Positions 8,406 through 16,778 of a DNA stretch of 64,000 nucleotides are shown here, piece after piece. The DNA comes from Kofleriaceae bacterium. GTDB taxonomy: Bacteria > Myxococcota_A > Polyangia > Haliangiales > Haliangiaceae. The stretch's first letter is position 1. Every line of letters starts with the position of its first letter. Below the pieces are notes generated by a model. That model saw nothing but the letters and a program-made list of their open reading frames with translations, was not told where the DNA came from and searched no databases. A program made the position numbers and the translations under genes. Where the stretch lies: the NCBI GenBank assembly GCA_020633495.1, contig JACKDR010000009.1:235904-299903 (forward strand), given 5' to 3'.

Positions 8406-8963
8406 ATGGCGAAGCCATCGAATGTTCTTCGGACGCGGTCGGCGGGGGGAGGCCTCGACCGAATCGACCGCGCGATCGTGGGCGCGCTGCAGGACGACGT
8501 TCGGCTGTCCAACAAGGAGCTGGCGGCGCGGGTCGGGCTGGCGCCGTCGAGCTGTCTGGAGCGGGTGCGGCGGCTGGGCGCGAGCGGGGTGCTGCGCGGC
8601 GCCCACGCCGAGGTCGATCCGCACGCGCTCGGGGTCGAGCTCGAGGCGATGATCGCGGTGCAGCTGCGCCGGCACGCCCGCGACGAGGTCGACGGCTTCT
8701 GGGACCACGCGCGGGCGCTGCCCGAGGTGGTCGCGATCTATCACCTCGCCGGCGAGGACGACTTCCTGGTCCACGTCGCGGTGCGCGGCGCCCAGCACCT
8801 GCGCGACTTCGCGCTCGACGCGTTCACGACCCGCCCGGAGGTCGCGAAGATCGAGACTGCGCTGATCTTCGCGGCGACGCGGTCGTGGCGGCTGCCGGAC
8901 TACCTCGACGCGCCGGCGCCGACCGCGCCGACGCCGAAGCGCGCGGGGCGACGACGGCGATGA
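8406..8963 (+). CDS. Lrp/AsnC-family transcriptional regulator
   Basis: The 185-residue protein has the family layout: an N-terminal winged HTH (LDRIDRAIVGALQDD start, then LSNKELAARVGLAPS at about 38-52) and a RAM effector domain (VVAIYHLAGEDDFLVHV). An Arg/Lys-rich tail of about 25 residues is extra. It is divergent from the PLP gamma-lyase with only 24 bp between start codons. Lrp-type regulators often control such neighbours in response to an amino acid, so it is probably the local regulator of the lyase and of itself. Confidence 0.9.
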   Translation: MAKPSNVLRTRSAGGGLDRIDRAIVGALQDDVRLSNKELAARVGLAPSSCLERVRRLGASGVLRGAHAEVDPHALGVELEAMIAVQLRRHARDEVDGFWDHARALPEVVAIYHLAGEDDFLVHVAVRGAQHLRDFALDAFTTRPEVAKIETALIFAATRSWRLPDYLDAPAPTAPTPKRAGRRRR

Positions 8964-9041
8964 GACGTGGCGCACGGGCCGCGCCCGGGTTTGCCGGGAC
9001 CTGCCGGTTGCGTCGCCGCCCCGGCGCCGCATCTTGAAGAG

Positions 9042-9353
9042 ATGCTCGACGACGGCTCCATCGATCTGCTGCAGCGCGGCCCCCGGCTACGACGGCTCGC
9101 GATCGCGCTGCTGGTGGGCGCGTCGGTCGCGCTGTTCATCGGCTCGGCCTGCTACGGGCTGTCGCTGGACGACGCCAGCGCGTCGTGGTGGCGGACCGGC
9201 TCGGCGGCGCGGGCCTGGCGCTTCATCTTCTACATGGCCGGGCTCGCCGGCGCGGCGTCGTTCTCGCTGACGCTGTGGCTACTGCAGCGCCGCGCGCGCC
9301 GGCTCGAGCGGCGGCCGCCGGTGGCGCGCGTGGTGGCGCGCCGCGGCGCCTGA
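9042..9353 (+). CDS. Small protein with two membrane segments
   Basis: A 103-residue product starting at ATG 9042; a longer in-frame form from 8967 adds 25 Pro/Gly-rich residues and is less likely. Two hydrophobic segments are clear, about residues 22-40 and 64-85, with an Arg-rich C-terminus predicted to stay in the cytoplasm. Ribosome site is weak (GAAGA right before the ATG). It follows the Lrp gene on the same strand after 78 nt and converges on the PfpI gene. No family is recognised. Confidence 0.5.
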   Translation: MLDDGSIDLLQRGPRLRRLAIALLVGASVALFIGSACYGLSLDDASASWWRTGSAARAWRFIFYMAGLAGAASFSLTLWLLQRRARRLERRPPVARVVARRGA

Positions 9354-9370
9354 GCGGCGCCCCGGACGCG

Positions 9371-9958
9371 CTACCGCCGATCGTGGCCGCTCGCGTGGTC
9401 GTCGCCGCGGTGGCGGGCGCGCTCGATGTCGTGCGCGACCATCGGCGCCGCGGCTAGGCGGTGCAGGAGGGCGTCGACGAAGGCGGGGGCGTCGTGGGAG
9501 CTGCGCGAGGTGATGAACGGGCCGTCCTCGACGACCTCGGCGTCGAGGACGCGGGCGCCGGCGTCGTGGAGCTCGTCCCACACGGAGCGCCAGGCGGTCA
9601 TGCGGTGGCCGCGCACGACACCGGCCGCGATCAGCAGCTGGGGGCCGTGGCAGATCGCCGCGATCGGGATGCGGCGGGCGGCGGCGGCGGCGACGAAGGC
9701 GACCACCACCGGCTCGGTGCGCAGGCGGCGCGGCGAGCGACCGCCGGGGATGACGACGGCGTCGTAGTCGATGGCGCGGCGGTCGGCGACGCGGGCGTCG
9801 GTGACGACGCGCTCGCGACCGTGCTTGCCGACGAGCTCGACGCCGGCGGCGAGGCCGAGCACCTCGACGTCGTGGCCGGCATCCTCGAGCCGGGCCTTCG
9901 CTTCGGCCAGCTCGGTGTCCTCGAACTCGTCCGCGACCAGCAGGGCGACCTTCGACAT
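9371..9958 (-). CDS. DJ-1/PfpI family protein
   Basis: The 195-residue product has the class I glutamine amidotransferase-like fold of DJ-1/PfpI. KVALLVADEFEDTEL starts it with the conserved Glu, DAVVIPGG is the central strand, and AAICHGPQLL is the nucleophile elbow with Cys-His. The PfpI subgroup includes deglycase/chaperone or protease-like members; activity here is not settled by sequence. The start at 9958 has GGAGG 6 nt upstream and beats a longer form. It lies 49 nt after the ketopantoate reductase-like gene on the same strand, so they may be co-transcribed. The C-terminus is an Arg/His-rich extension. Confidence 0.85.
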   Translation of the reverse strand: MSKVALLVADEFEDTELAEAKARLEDAGHDVEVLGLAAGVELVGKHGRERVVTDARVADRRAIDYDAVVIPGGRSPRRLRTEPVVVAFVAAAAARRIPIAAICHGPQLLIAAGVVRGHRMTAWRSVWDELHDAGARVLDAEVVEDGPFITSRSSHDAPAFVDALLHRLAAAPMVAHDIERARHRGDDHASGHDRR

Positions 9959-10007
9959 GGTGCACCTCCATGCGAGGTATACCGCCGACGCGCCGCGGCG
10001 CACGGGG

Positions 10008-10976
10008 TCAGGCGCCGGCGGTCGCGGCCTCGATGTCGGCCCGGATCTGCGCGATCGGCACGCTGCGCGGCGCGGTGGCTGCGGCGGCGAGTCGCACCAG
10101 CGCGGCGTTGACCGGGGTCGGGACGCCGAGCTCGGCGCCGCGCCGGCACACCCAGCCGTTGAGCTCGTCGATCTCGGTGCTGCGACCGCGGGTCGCGCTC
10201 TGCCAGGTCGAGCCGCCGCCGCGGCCGCGGCCGTCGATCGTCGCGCCGAAGGCGACGCGCGCGTTCATGTCGGCGAGCAGCTCGTCGTAGGGGACGTACG
10301 ACAGGCCGGCGGCGGTGAACACGGCGACCGCCTCGGCGCTGGCGGCGCGCGCGAGTTCGCCGAGGCCGGGCTCGCGCACGGCGAAGGCGTCGAGGACGTT
10401 GCCGAGGTTGGTCAGGAGCTTGCCGCGCTTCCAGCGCATGGGATCCGGGACCGCGGCGGCGTCGAAGCCGGCGGTGGTGAGGTCGTACGCGATGGCGTGG
10501 GCGAGCTCGTCGGCGGCGCCGGGGCCGTCGGGGTAGCGGCCGATGCGGAACGCGCCCAGGGGCGGGTCGGCGTGGACCTCGACGACGCCGGGCTCGAGGT
10601 GGACGCCGGGGATCCAGGTCATGGCGGCGTGGACGCGGGCCGCCCGGGTCGCGGCCAGCGGCTCGGTGGCGACGCCGTTCTGCAGGCACACCACCGAGGC
10701 GGCGGCCTCGGCGCCGACGAGCGCGCCGGCGGCGTCCTGGGCCTTGACCGCGAGCAGGACGACGTCGTCGGCGTCGAGGCCGACGTCGCCGAGGCGCGCG
10801 ACGCACGGCGGCCGCACGGTGTCCTCGCGGCTCGGCGTGCGCAAGGTCAGGCCGCGGGCGCGGATGGCGTCGCCGTGGGCGCCGCGCGCGACCAGCACGA
10901 CGTCGCGCTCGGCCAGGACCAGCCTGACGCCGAGCGCGCCGCCGACCGCGCCGGCGCCGAGGACGATGTAGCGCAT
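10008..10976 (-). CDS. 2-dehydropantoate 2-reductase family protein (PanE/ApbA-like)
   Basis: The 322-residue product opens with YIVLGAGAVGGALG, the NADP-binding GxGxxG loop. It has LAVKAQD near the end of the Rossmann domain, QNGV in the hinge, and a C-terminal helical domain with the catalytic Lys in MRWKRGKLLTNLGN. PanE makes pantoate for coenzyme A; many paralogues in this family act on other oxoacids, so I leave the symbol blank. A TACGCT -10 element ends 5 nt before the ATG, suggesting a leaderless or near-leaderless message. Confidence 0.8.
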   Translation of the reverse strand: MRYIVLGAGAVGGALGVRLVLAERDVVLVARGAHGDAIRARGLTLRTPSREDTVRPPCVARLGDVGLDADDVVLLAVKAQDAAGALVGAEAAASVVCLQNGVATEPLAATRAARVHAAMTWIPGVHLEPGVVEVHADPPLGAFRIGRYPDGPGAADELAHAIAYDLTTAGFDAAAVPDPMRWKRGKLLTNLGNVLDAFAVREPGLGELARAASAEAVAVFTAAGLSYVPYDELLADMNARVAFGATIDGRGRGGGSTWQSATRGRSTEIDELNGWVCRRGAELGVPTPVNAALVRLAAAATAPRSVPIAQIRADIEAATAGA

Positions 10977-10981
10977 GCCCC

Positions 10982-10987
10982 AGCGTA
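10982..10987 (-). promoter_or_regulatory. -10 element close to start codon (TACGCT)
   Basis: TACGCT lies 5 nt before the ATG of the ketopantoate reductase-like gene. It is one of a series of TANNNT hexamers placed so that transcription would begin at or next to the start codon. Confidence 0.4.
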
Positions 10988-11006
10988 GTGCACCGCGCGC
11001 GCGACG

Positions 11007-11972
11007 TCAGGCGCGGCGACGCCGGCGGGGGCGGCGACGGCGCACGAGCGCGAGCGCGACCAGGCCGGCGAGCGGCGCGACGGCCGCAGGGCCACCGTCG
11101 CCGGAGGTCGAGCAGCAGCCCTGGCCGAAGTCGGGGAGTGCGTCGTTGAGGTCCACGTCGCCGCGGACGTCGGGATCGCAGGCGGTCCCGACGACGAGCT
11201 CGTCGCAGGTGCTGGCGTGCAGCACGTGGGCCACGGGCTCGACGTTGCCGGCGAGGTCGACGGCGCGGACCTGGAAGTCGCCCGCCGGTACGCCAACGTA
11301 CGCCTGCAGCGGGAAGTAGCCGTCGCCGCACACCTGGCCGGTCGTGGTGAGCGACGTCGGGACCCCGATCGGCAGCCCCGCGGCATCGGCGTACTGGAAG
11401 CGCACCCACGCGGCCGGCCGGTCGTCCTGCACCGCGCCGATCGTGATCGACTGGGTCGCGAGATCGTAGCCCTCGGGGCACGAACCGCCGCGGTTGCACT
11501 CGAAGCCCTCGGACACGGTGACGTCGACCAGCTGGGGCGGAGTGTCGTCGCGCCCGGCGCCGGTCGTGAACGTCGCGACCACCTGCGGCGTCGTGAGGCA
11601 GGTCGCCGGGTCGAGCTCGGTGCACGGCAGCGCGAGATCGTCGAGCACCTCGTAGATCGTCGAGGGCTGCAGCGGCTGCTGGGGGACCAGGACGCGGCGC
11701 GGCGCGGCGTCGACCGTGGTGACGTCGATCGCGACGTCGGCGCCTCCCTGGACGCGGAGCGCGAGGGTGCTGTCGACCAGCACGTCGTAGTCGACGACGA
11801 TCGTCGCGTTGGTGGGAACATCGACCGCGCCGTCCGGCGGCAGGACGACGCGCCGCCACACGCCGTCGGGCGGAGGCGAGCAGGCGTCGGCGTCGCGCGG
11901 CGCGACCATGATCGCGAGCGACGCGAAGGTGCCGGCAGTGGCGACGATCAGGAGCGGACCGATGCCCCTCAC
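11007..11972 (-). CDS. MYXO-CTERM surface protein with Ig-like (Big_5-type) domains
   Basis: A 321-residue exported protein starting with GTG that overlaps the upstream stop (GTGA). A signal peptide is followed by CSPPPDG and two beta-rich segments of bacterial Ig-like type (DVPTNATIVVDYD; then YEVLDDL and ATFTTGAG). The C-terminus has paired Cys (GQGCCSTSGDGG), a hydrophobic helix and an Arg cluster, which is the MYXO-CTERM signal thought to be processed by a myxosortase for surface anchoring. It is a paralogue of the gene just upstream; they share the domain plan and an almost identical tail. Its function is unknown, probably structural or adhesive. Confidence 0.8.
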   Translation of the reverse strand: MRGIGPLLIVATAGTFASLAIMVAPRDADACSPPPDGVWRRVVLPPDGAVDVPTNATIVVDYDVLVDSTLALRVQGGADVAIDVTTVDAAPRRVLVPQQPLQPSTIYEVLDDLALPCTELDPATCLTTPQVVATFTTGAGRDDTPPQLVDVTVSEGFECNRGGSCPEGYDLATQSITIGAVQDDRPAAWVRFQYADAAGLPIGVPTSLTTTGQVCGDGYFPLQAYVGVPAGDFQVRAVDLAGNVEPVAHVLHASTCDELVVGTACDPDVRGDVDLNDALPDFGQGCCSTSGDGGPAAVAPLAGLVALALVRRRRPRRRRRA

Positions 11973-12937
11973 GGGTTCACCACGGACCGGCGGCGGCGGC
12001 GCACGAGCGCGAGCGCGACCAGGCCGGCGAGCGGCGCGACGCCCGCGGGGCCACCGTCGCCCGAGGTCGAGCAGCAGCCGGGCGCGTCGGGGGTGTCGTT
12101 GCCGTAGTCCTGGCCGTCGCGGGGGCTGGCGTCGGGACCCGCGTCGGGCGTGGCGGCGCTGGTGAGGTCCTCGCAGCTCTGGCCGACCAGTGCGTGCGGC
12201 ACGGCCTCGACGTTGCCGGCGAGGTCGACGGCGCGGACCGAGAAGGTGTCGGCTGCGTGGTAGTAGAAGATGAACGGCTGGTCGTTGCCGGCGCCGCCGC
12301 CGGGGCAGTCGTGGCCGAGGCTGAGGTCGCGAAACGGGCCGACCAGGAAGTGGCCGGCGTCGTCGAAGTACTCGTAGCGGATCCACGCGTCGGGCTCGTC
12401 GTCGACGATCGCGGCGGCGTGGAAGGCGTGGGTCACCTGGTTCGGCGTGTCGCAGCTGCTACCGGTGTTGTCGTAGTACGTCGAGGTGACCTCGACGCCC
12501 TGCAAGACCGGCGCGGTGGTGTCGGCGCCCGCGCCGGTGGTGAACGTCGCGACCACGACGGCGTCGCCGACGCACCCGGTGCCGTCGCCGCATGGCTGGC
12601 CGAGGACGAGATCGTCGACGACCTCGTAGGTGGTCGACGGCGCCAGCGGCGCCATGGGCACGAGCTGGATGCCGCGCCACGCGCCCTCGATCGTCACCGC
12701 GACGTCGGCGCCGCCCTGGGCGCGGAGCACGACGTGGCTGGGGGGCGCGTCGCCGTCGTACTCGAGGCGCACGCGCGCGTTGGTCGGGACCGCGGTCGCG
12801 CCGTCCTCGGGGATGACGTCGCGGACCGACACGTAGTCGGGCCAGGGCGAGCACGCCCGCGCGGGGCGGGGCCGCGCGGCGGCCAGCGCGGACGCACCGA
12901 GGGCGACGATTCCAACCTTCCAGACGACACGACCCAT
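11969..12937 (-). CDS. MYXO-CTERM surface protein, tandem paralogue
   Basis: The 322-residue product has the same plan as the gene downstream: signal peptide ending near RACSPWPD, an Ig-like segment (AVPTNARVRLEYD, YEVVDDL, ATFTTGAGAD), a variable part with HAADTFSVRAVDLAGN, an Asp/Pro-rich spacer, and GCCSTSGDGG followed by a hydrophobic helix and Arg cluster (MYXO-CTERM). The two probably arose by tandem duplication and are translated together through GTGA. ATG 12937 is chosen because it begins the signal peptide; longer forms read into the divergent intergenic region. The region between this gene and the YHYH gene (12938-13133) holds an inverted repeat near 12986-13020. Confidence 0.8.
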   Translation of the reverse strand: MGRVVWKVGIVALGASALAAARPRPARACSPWPDYVSVRDVIPEDGATAVPTNARVRLEYDGDAPPSHVVLRAQGGADVAVTIEGAWRGIQLVPMAPLAPSTTYEVVDDLVLGQPCGDGTGCVGDAVVVATFTTGAGADTTAPVLQGVEVTSTYYDNTGSSCDTPNQVTHAFHAAAIVDDEPDAWIRYEYFDDAGHFLVGPFRDLSLGHDCPGGGAGNDQPFIFYYHAADTFSVRAVDLAGNVEAVPHALVGQSCEDLTSAATPDAGPDASPRDGQDYGNDTPDAPGCCSTSGDGGPAGVAPLAGLVALALVRRRRRSVVNP

Positions 12938-12985
12938 GGACCGAGGGTGTCGGTCCCGGGCCGCCCGGTCAATCACCCCGGCTGG

Positions 12986-13020
12986 CAAGGTGCGGAATCC
13001 GCACCCCGGCACCTGCCAGG
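12986..13020. repeat. Nested inverted repeat in divergent intergenic region
   Basis: GGTGCGG and CCGCACC face each other across 3 nt. They are flanked by CTGGCA on the left and TGCCAG on the right. The site lies between the divergent MYXO-CTERM and YHYH genes and could be an operator or an RNA hairpin. Positions are approximate to a few bases. Confidence 0.35.
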
Positions 13021-13133
13021 CCCGCATCCGGGCCGCCGCCGCCGGCGGCAAGCGCCCGGAATCGCTGGCGGCGATCGTGGCCCGCGGGTTGCGATACTGA
13101 CCGGGACAACCTGCCATCCTGGAGCCTGTCCTC

Positions 13134-14576
13134 GTGATCCACACCGCCTGCCGACGTCGACTTCGCCTGACCGCCCTGCCCTTGCTGCTGGGGCTCGCCG
13201 CCTGCGGAGGCGACGACGCCGGCACCGGGCCGGACGGAGGCGCCGGTCCGGACGCCGGACCGACCGCGTGCACGGCGATGTTCGACGAGGTGACGTCGTT
13301 CTTCGCCGACGCCGACGCGACCGCGCTGGGCGCGTGCACCACCGCGGCCGGCCTCCGCGTCGCGGACTCGGTGATGAACCTCGCCGGCGTCACGATCGAC
13401 AACAACGGCGCCACCGAGACGCCGTGCGTCGAGGTCCGCTGCGACGCCGACTTCGCGTACATCGCGTCGAACGCGCTGCCCCACTACGACTTCGTGCAGA
13501 CCACGCCCAACGCGCTGGCGGCGACGCCGATGATGACGCGGGTGCCGCTGGCGCCGCAGCCGATCGCCGCGCCGGCCGGCGCCGCCGACGCCACCACGCT
13601 CACCGGCTGCACCGCGGCGTACGACGCGTATCTGAGCAATCCCGATCAGGGCACCAACAACGAGCCGTCGGGGTTCTGCACCACCGGCGCCACCAGCTAC
13701 GTGCGCGATCAGCTCGGCAGCGGCGACAGCTACTTCGCCAAGCTGCCGTGCCTGGGCGCCGAGGCGACGACGATCAGCGGCGTGCCCGGCTACGGCCCCA
13801 ACGAGGCGAGGATGCCGGATCCGTGGGGCAACCCGGCCTACTTCTACCCCGACGTCTACGGCGAGAGCTACGTGCCGGCGGATCCGCGCGGCGGCGCCGC
13901 GCTCGATCTGTGCGGCGGCCACACCGGCATGACGATGTACTACCACGCGGTCAACGCGGCGTGCTTCGCGCGCGACGACGACGGCCGCCCGGCCGCGAGC
14001 TACGTCGACGGCGCGTCGACCTGGGACATGGTCGCCAGCCTCGGCGACGCCTGCACCGAGGAGTCCGGCATCGTCGCCTGGTCGATCGACGGCTACCCGA
14101 TCATGGGGCCGTGCGTGTGCGTGGCCCGCGCCGGCGACGGCAGCTGCACCGACGTGCGCCGCGCCCGCAGCTCGTGGACCTACGAGGGCCTGGCGTCGTG
14201 GGGCAACGCGCCCAACGAGGACCAGGTGCTCGGCCTCGACGGCGACGTCTGCGCCGACGACGACGCCTGCTGCCCGGCCGGGGTCGACGGCTGTGACTAC
14301 CGGTGCACGCCGGTGGTGGCGACCGCCGGCAACGGCACGGCGATCGAGCACCGCTGCACGCTGCTCGACTACTCGTGGTGCACCAGCCGCTTCACCGACC
14401 GCACCGCCGCCGACACCAGCGGCGAGACCTACGTCTACCTCGATCGCTGCAACGGGTTCGAGGGGCCCGACGGCTACGCGTACCACGCGACGCTCTCGTT
14501 CCCGCTCTTGCAGGGGTGCTTCCACGGCGAGCCGACCGGCGCGGTCGTGGTCTCGGGAGGCGGCGGCGCGCCGTGA
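13134..14576 (+). CDS. YHYH-domain lipoprotein
   Basis: A 480-residue lipoprotein with lipobox LGLAACGG (Cys24) and an Asp/Gly/Pro linker. The large domain matches the YHYH family: CGGHTGMTMYYHAV, then IVAWSIDGYPIMGP, then GYAYHATLSFPLLQGC. The first His motif is degenerate (YYH for YHYH). Many Cys suggest disulphides. The family is of unknown function and some members sit with metal-handling genes. The start is GTG with GGAG at 13121. Its stop overlaps the next gene (GTGA), and the run continues into a two-component system, so this may be the sensed or controlled surface protein. Confidence 0.8.
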   Translation: MIHTACRRRLRLTALPLLLGLAACGGDDAGTGPDGGAGPDAGPTACTAMFDEVTSFFADADATALGACTTAAGLRVADSVMNLAGVTIDNNGATETPCVEVRCDADFAYIASNALPHYDFVQTTPNALAATPMMTRVPLAPQPIAAPAGAADATTLTGCTAAYDAYLSNPDQGTNNEPSGFCTTGATSYVRDQLGSGDSYFAKLPCLGAEATTISGVPGYGPNEARMPDPWGNPAYFYPDVYGESYVPADPRGGAALDLCGGHTGMTMYYHAVNAACFARDDDGRPAASYVDGASTWDMVASLGDACTEESGIVAWSIDGYPIMGPCVCVARAGDGSCTDVRRARSSWTYEGLASWGNAPNEDQVLGLDGDVCADDDACCPAGVDGCDYRCTPVVATAGNGTAIEHRCTLLDYSWCTSRFTDRTAADTSGETYVYLDRCNGFEGPDGYAYHATLSFPLLQGCFHGEPTGAVVVSGGGGAP

Positions 14577-15397
14577 GGCGCGGGCGCGCACCGGCGGCGG
14601 TGGCGGCGACGCTGGGCGTCGCGGTGCTGGCGTGCGGCCTGCCGACGCCGCCCGACGACGTCGGGCCCGATGCTGGCGCCGTCGACGGCGGCGCGCTGCC
14701 CCTGGCCGCCGGCGATCGCGTGCTGTACGGGCTGGCGTGGTCGTGGGACGGCGCGGTGCGCGACGGCGACGCCTGGGTCGTGACCAACGATCTGGGCTAC
14801 GAGATCGGCGTGACCTCGCTGCACCTGGCGACGGTGCGCGCCGAGCTGGTGCCGTGCGGCGGCGCCACCGGCGATGGCGTCGCGGCGTGGCGATGGGGCC
14901 CCGGTGACGCCCGCGCCGATCACGTCACCACCAGCGACGTGTCGCGGATCGACGTCGCCGTCGTCGAGGACGCGGCCGACGGCGCCGCGCGCGACTACGG
15001 GGTCGGCACCGCGGGCGCGACCACCTACTGCCAGGCGTTCGTGCTGGCGGCGCCGCTCGACGCCGACGGCGCCGACGGCTTCGCGCTGGCCGGCGACGCG
15101 ATCGCGGTGGCGGGCTGGTACCGCGCGCCGGGCGGCGCCCGCACCGACTTCGACGCCCGGGTCCCGCTCGGCGACGGCGGCCTGCGCGACCTCGCGGTCG
15201 CGATCCCGGCGAGCGCCGACGTCCGCGACGGCGACGGCGTCGCCGCGGCGGTGCGCGTCGTCGTGACCCGGCACCCGGCGGCGGCGCTCGACGGCATCGC
15301 GCCGGATCAGCTCGGCGACGCCGAGCTGGCGTGGGCGGTGATGCGCGGCCTGCTCGCGACCGCGACCGCGACCTGGCAGCGCGGGGAGGCGGGCTGA
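14573..15397 (+). CDS. Lipoprotein of unknown function
   Basis: A 274-residue product starting with GTG inside the previous stop (GTGA) and ending on a TGATG overlap with the histidine kinase, so it is translationally coupled on both sides. Signal peptide with lipobox VLACG, then an Asp/Ala spacer. The rest looks beta-rich with Trp-containing strands (GLAWSWDG, AWRWGPGD) and two or three Cys. No family is recognised. Context makes it a candidate periplasmic or surface partner of the YHYH protein or the sensor kinase. Confidence 0.7.
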   Translation: MRRGRAPAAVAATLGVAVLACGLPTPPDDVGPDAGAVDGGALPLAAGDRVLYGLAWSWDGAVRDGDAWVVTNDLGYEIGVTSLHLATVRAELVPCGGATGDGVAAWRWGPGDARADHVTTSDVSRIDVAVVEDAADGAARDYGVGTAGATTYCQAFVLAAPLDADGADGFALAGDAIAVAGWYRAPGGARTDFDARVPLGDGGLRDLAVAIPASADVRDGDGVAAAVRVVVTRHPAAALDGIAPDQLGDAELAWAVMRGLLATATATWQRGEAG

Positions 15398-16769
15398 TGG
15401 CGGCCCCCTCCGAGCCGTCGTCGGTGGCGCGCTGGGCGCGCTGGGCGCTGATCGTCGGCGGCGCCGCGATGGCGGCGATCATGGTGATCAGCTCGTACCT
15501 CGGCTACCGCAGCGCCCGCGCCGCGGCCCGCGCCGCCGGCCGCGGCGAGGTCGAGGTCGTCCTCGATCGGGTGCGCCAGGACCTGCACCGCCGCCACGGC
15601 CCGCCCAGCGAGGCCGACCTCGCCGAGATCCGCGACGAGCTCGCCAGCCGTGGCCTGCGCTACCTCGCGTTCGTCGCGCCCCAGCAGACGATCGCCGCCG
15701 GGGTCCCGGTGGGCGGGCCGGCGACGTTCGCCCCCGAAGGCCCGCCGTTCGTGATGTACGAGGTCGGCCACCGCCTGCGCGCGATCGCGCGCGAGCCCGC
15801 CGGGCCGGTGGGGCCGCGCCCGCCGGGCGTCGCCCCGGCGTCGGCGATCGGCCGCCGCGCGGCCCGCGGCCGCCGGGCATGGGACCGCCCGACGACGGCG
15901 CGGGCGTGTCGCGGCTGCCCGACGGCCCGCCGGGCCCCGACGGCGCGCCGCTGGCGGAGGGGCCGCGGCCGCAGCTGGTGATCGAGATCGACGCCCAGCT
16001 GTCGCGCCAGGTCGCCGACGCGGCGTCGCGCAGCCTGGTGATCGCGTGCCTCGGCGCGCTGCTGCTGCTGGGCGCGGCGCTGGCCGCGGCGCGGTGGCTG
16101 GCGCTGCGCGATCGCGAGGCCCAGGCCCGCGCCCGCGACAAGCACCTGGCGTCGCTGGGCGAGATGTCGGCGGTGCTGGCCCACGAGCTGCGCAACCCGC
16201 TGGCCTCGCTCAAGGGCAACGCCCAGCTGCTCGCCGAGGATCTCGACGGGCCGCCGCGCGAGCGCGCCGACGTCGTCGTCGACGAGGCGGTGCGGCTCGA
16301 GGCGCTGACCGCCGGCCTGCTCGAGTTCGTGCGCACCGGCGCGATCGAGCGCCGCGACGTCGATCCCGCGGCGCTGGTGCGCGCCGCGGCCGGCGAGGTC
16401 GACGGCGCCCGCGTCGACGTCGACGCCACGGCCGCGCCGACCCGGTGGTCGCTCGACCCCGAGCGCTTCCGCCAGGTCCTGGTCAACGTCCTGCGCAACG
16501 CGGTCGAGGCGTCGCCGCCGGGCGCTCACGTCGACGCCCGGGTCGGCCTGGACCGCGGCGCGCTGCGGGTGACGATCCGCGATCGCGGCCCCGGCATCGC
16601 CGCGGGCCAGCAGGAGGCGATCTTCCAGCCCTTCCACACCAGCAAGACCCGCGGCACCGGCCTCGGGCTCGCGGTGGCCCGGCGCATCGTCGAGCTGCAC
16701 CGCGGCACGATCCAGGCGTCGACCGCTTCCGACGGCGGCGCCGTGATCGACGTGACCATCCCGGGGTAG
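15397..16769 (+). CDS. Sensor histidine kinase, frame broken near 15,870-15,876
   Basis: The 5' part (15397 to about 15870) encodes a membrane segment (about residues 13-32) and an extracytoplasmic region with RVRQDLHRRHG. The 3' part in another frame encodes a second membrane segment (ACLGALLLLGAALAAARW), HisKA with AHELRNPLASLKGN, and HATPase_c with NVLRNAVEAS, DRGPGI and GTGLGLAV. One extra C in GGCCGCCGGG would join them into a single protein of about 457 residues with a Pro-rich linker at the break. I therefore treat it as one gene interrupted by a likely sequence error; a real pseudogene is possible. ATG overlaps the previous TGA (TGATG). The partner is the regulator that follows after 9 nt. 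Confidence 0.8.
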
Positions 16770-16778
16770 AACCGAGTC

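Noticed and set aside
8376..8411. GCCATG and CATGGC as an operator between the lyase and Lrp genes
   Set aside because: The symmetry comes from both genes starting with Met-Ala codons. It is not evidence for a binding site.
7074..9032. N-terminal extension of the PLP lyase through the Lrp gene
   Set aside because: The extension runs antisense to the Lrp gene. The ATG at 8381 gives the expected length.
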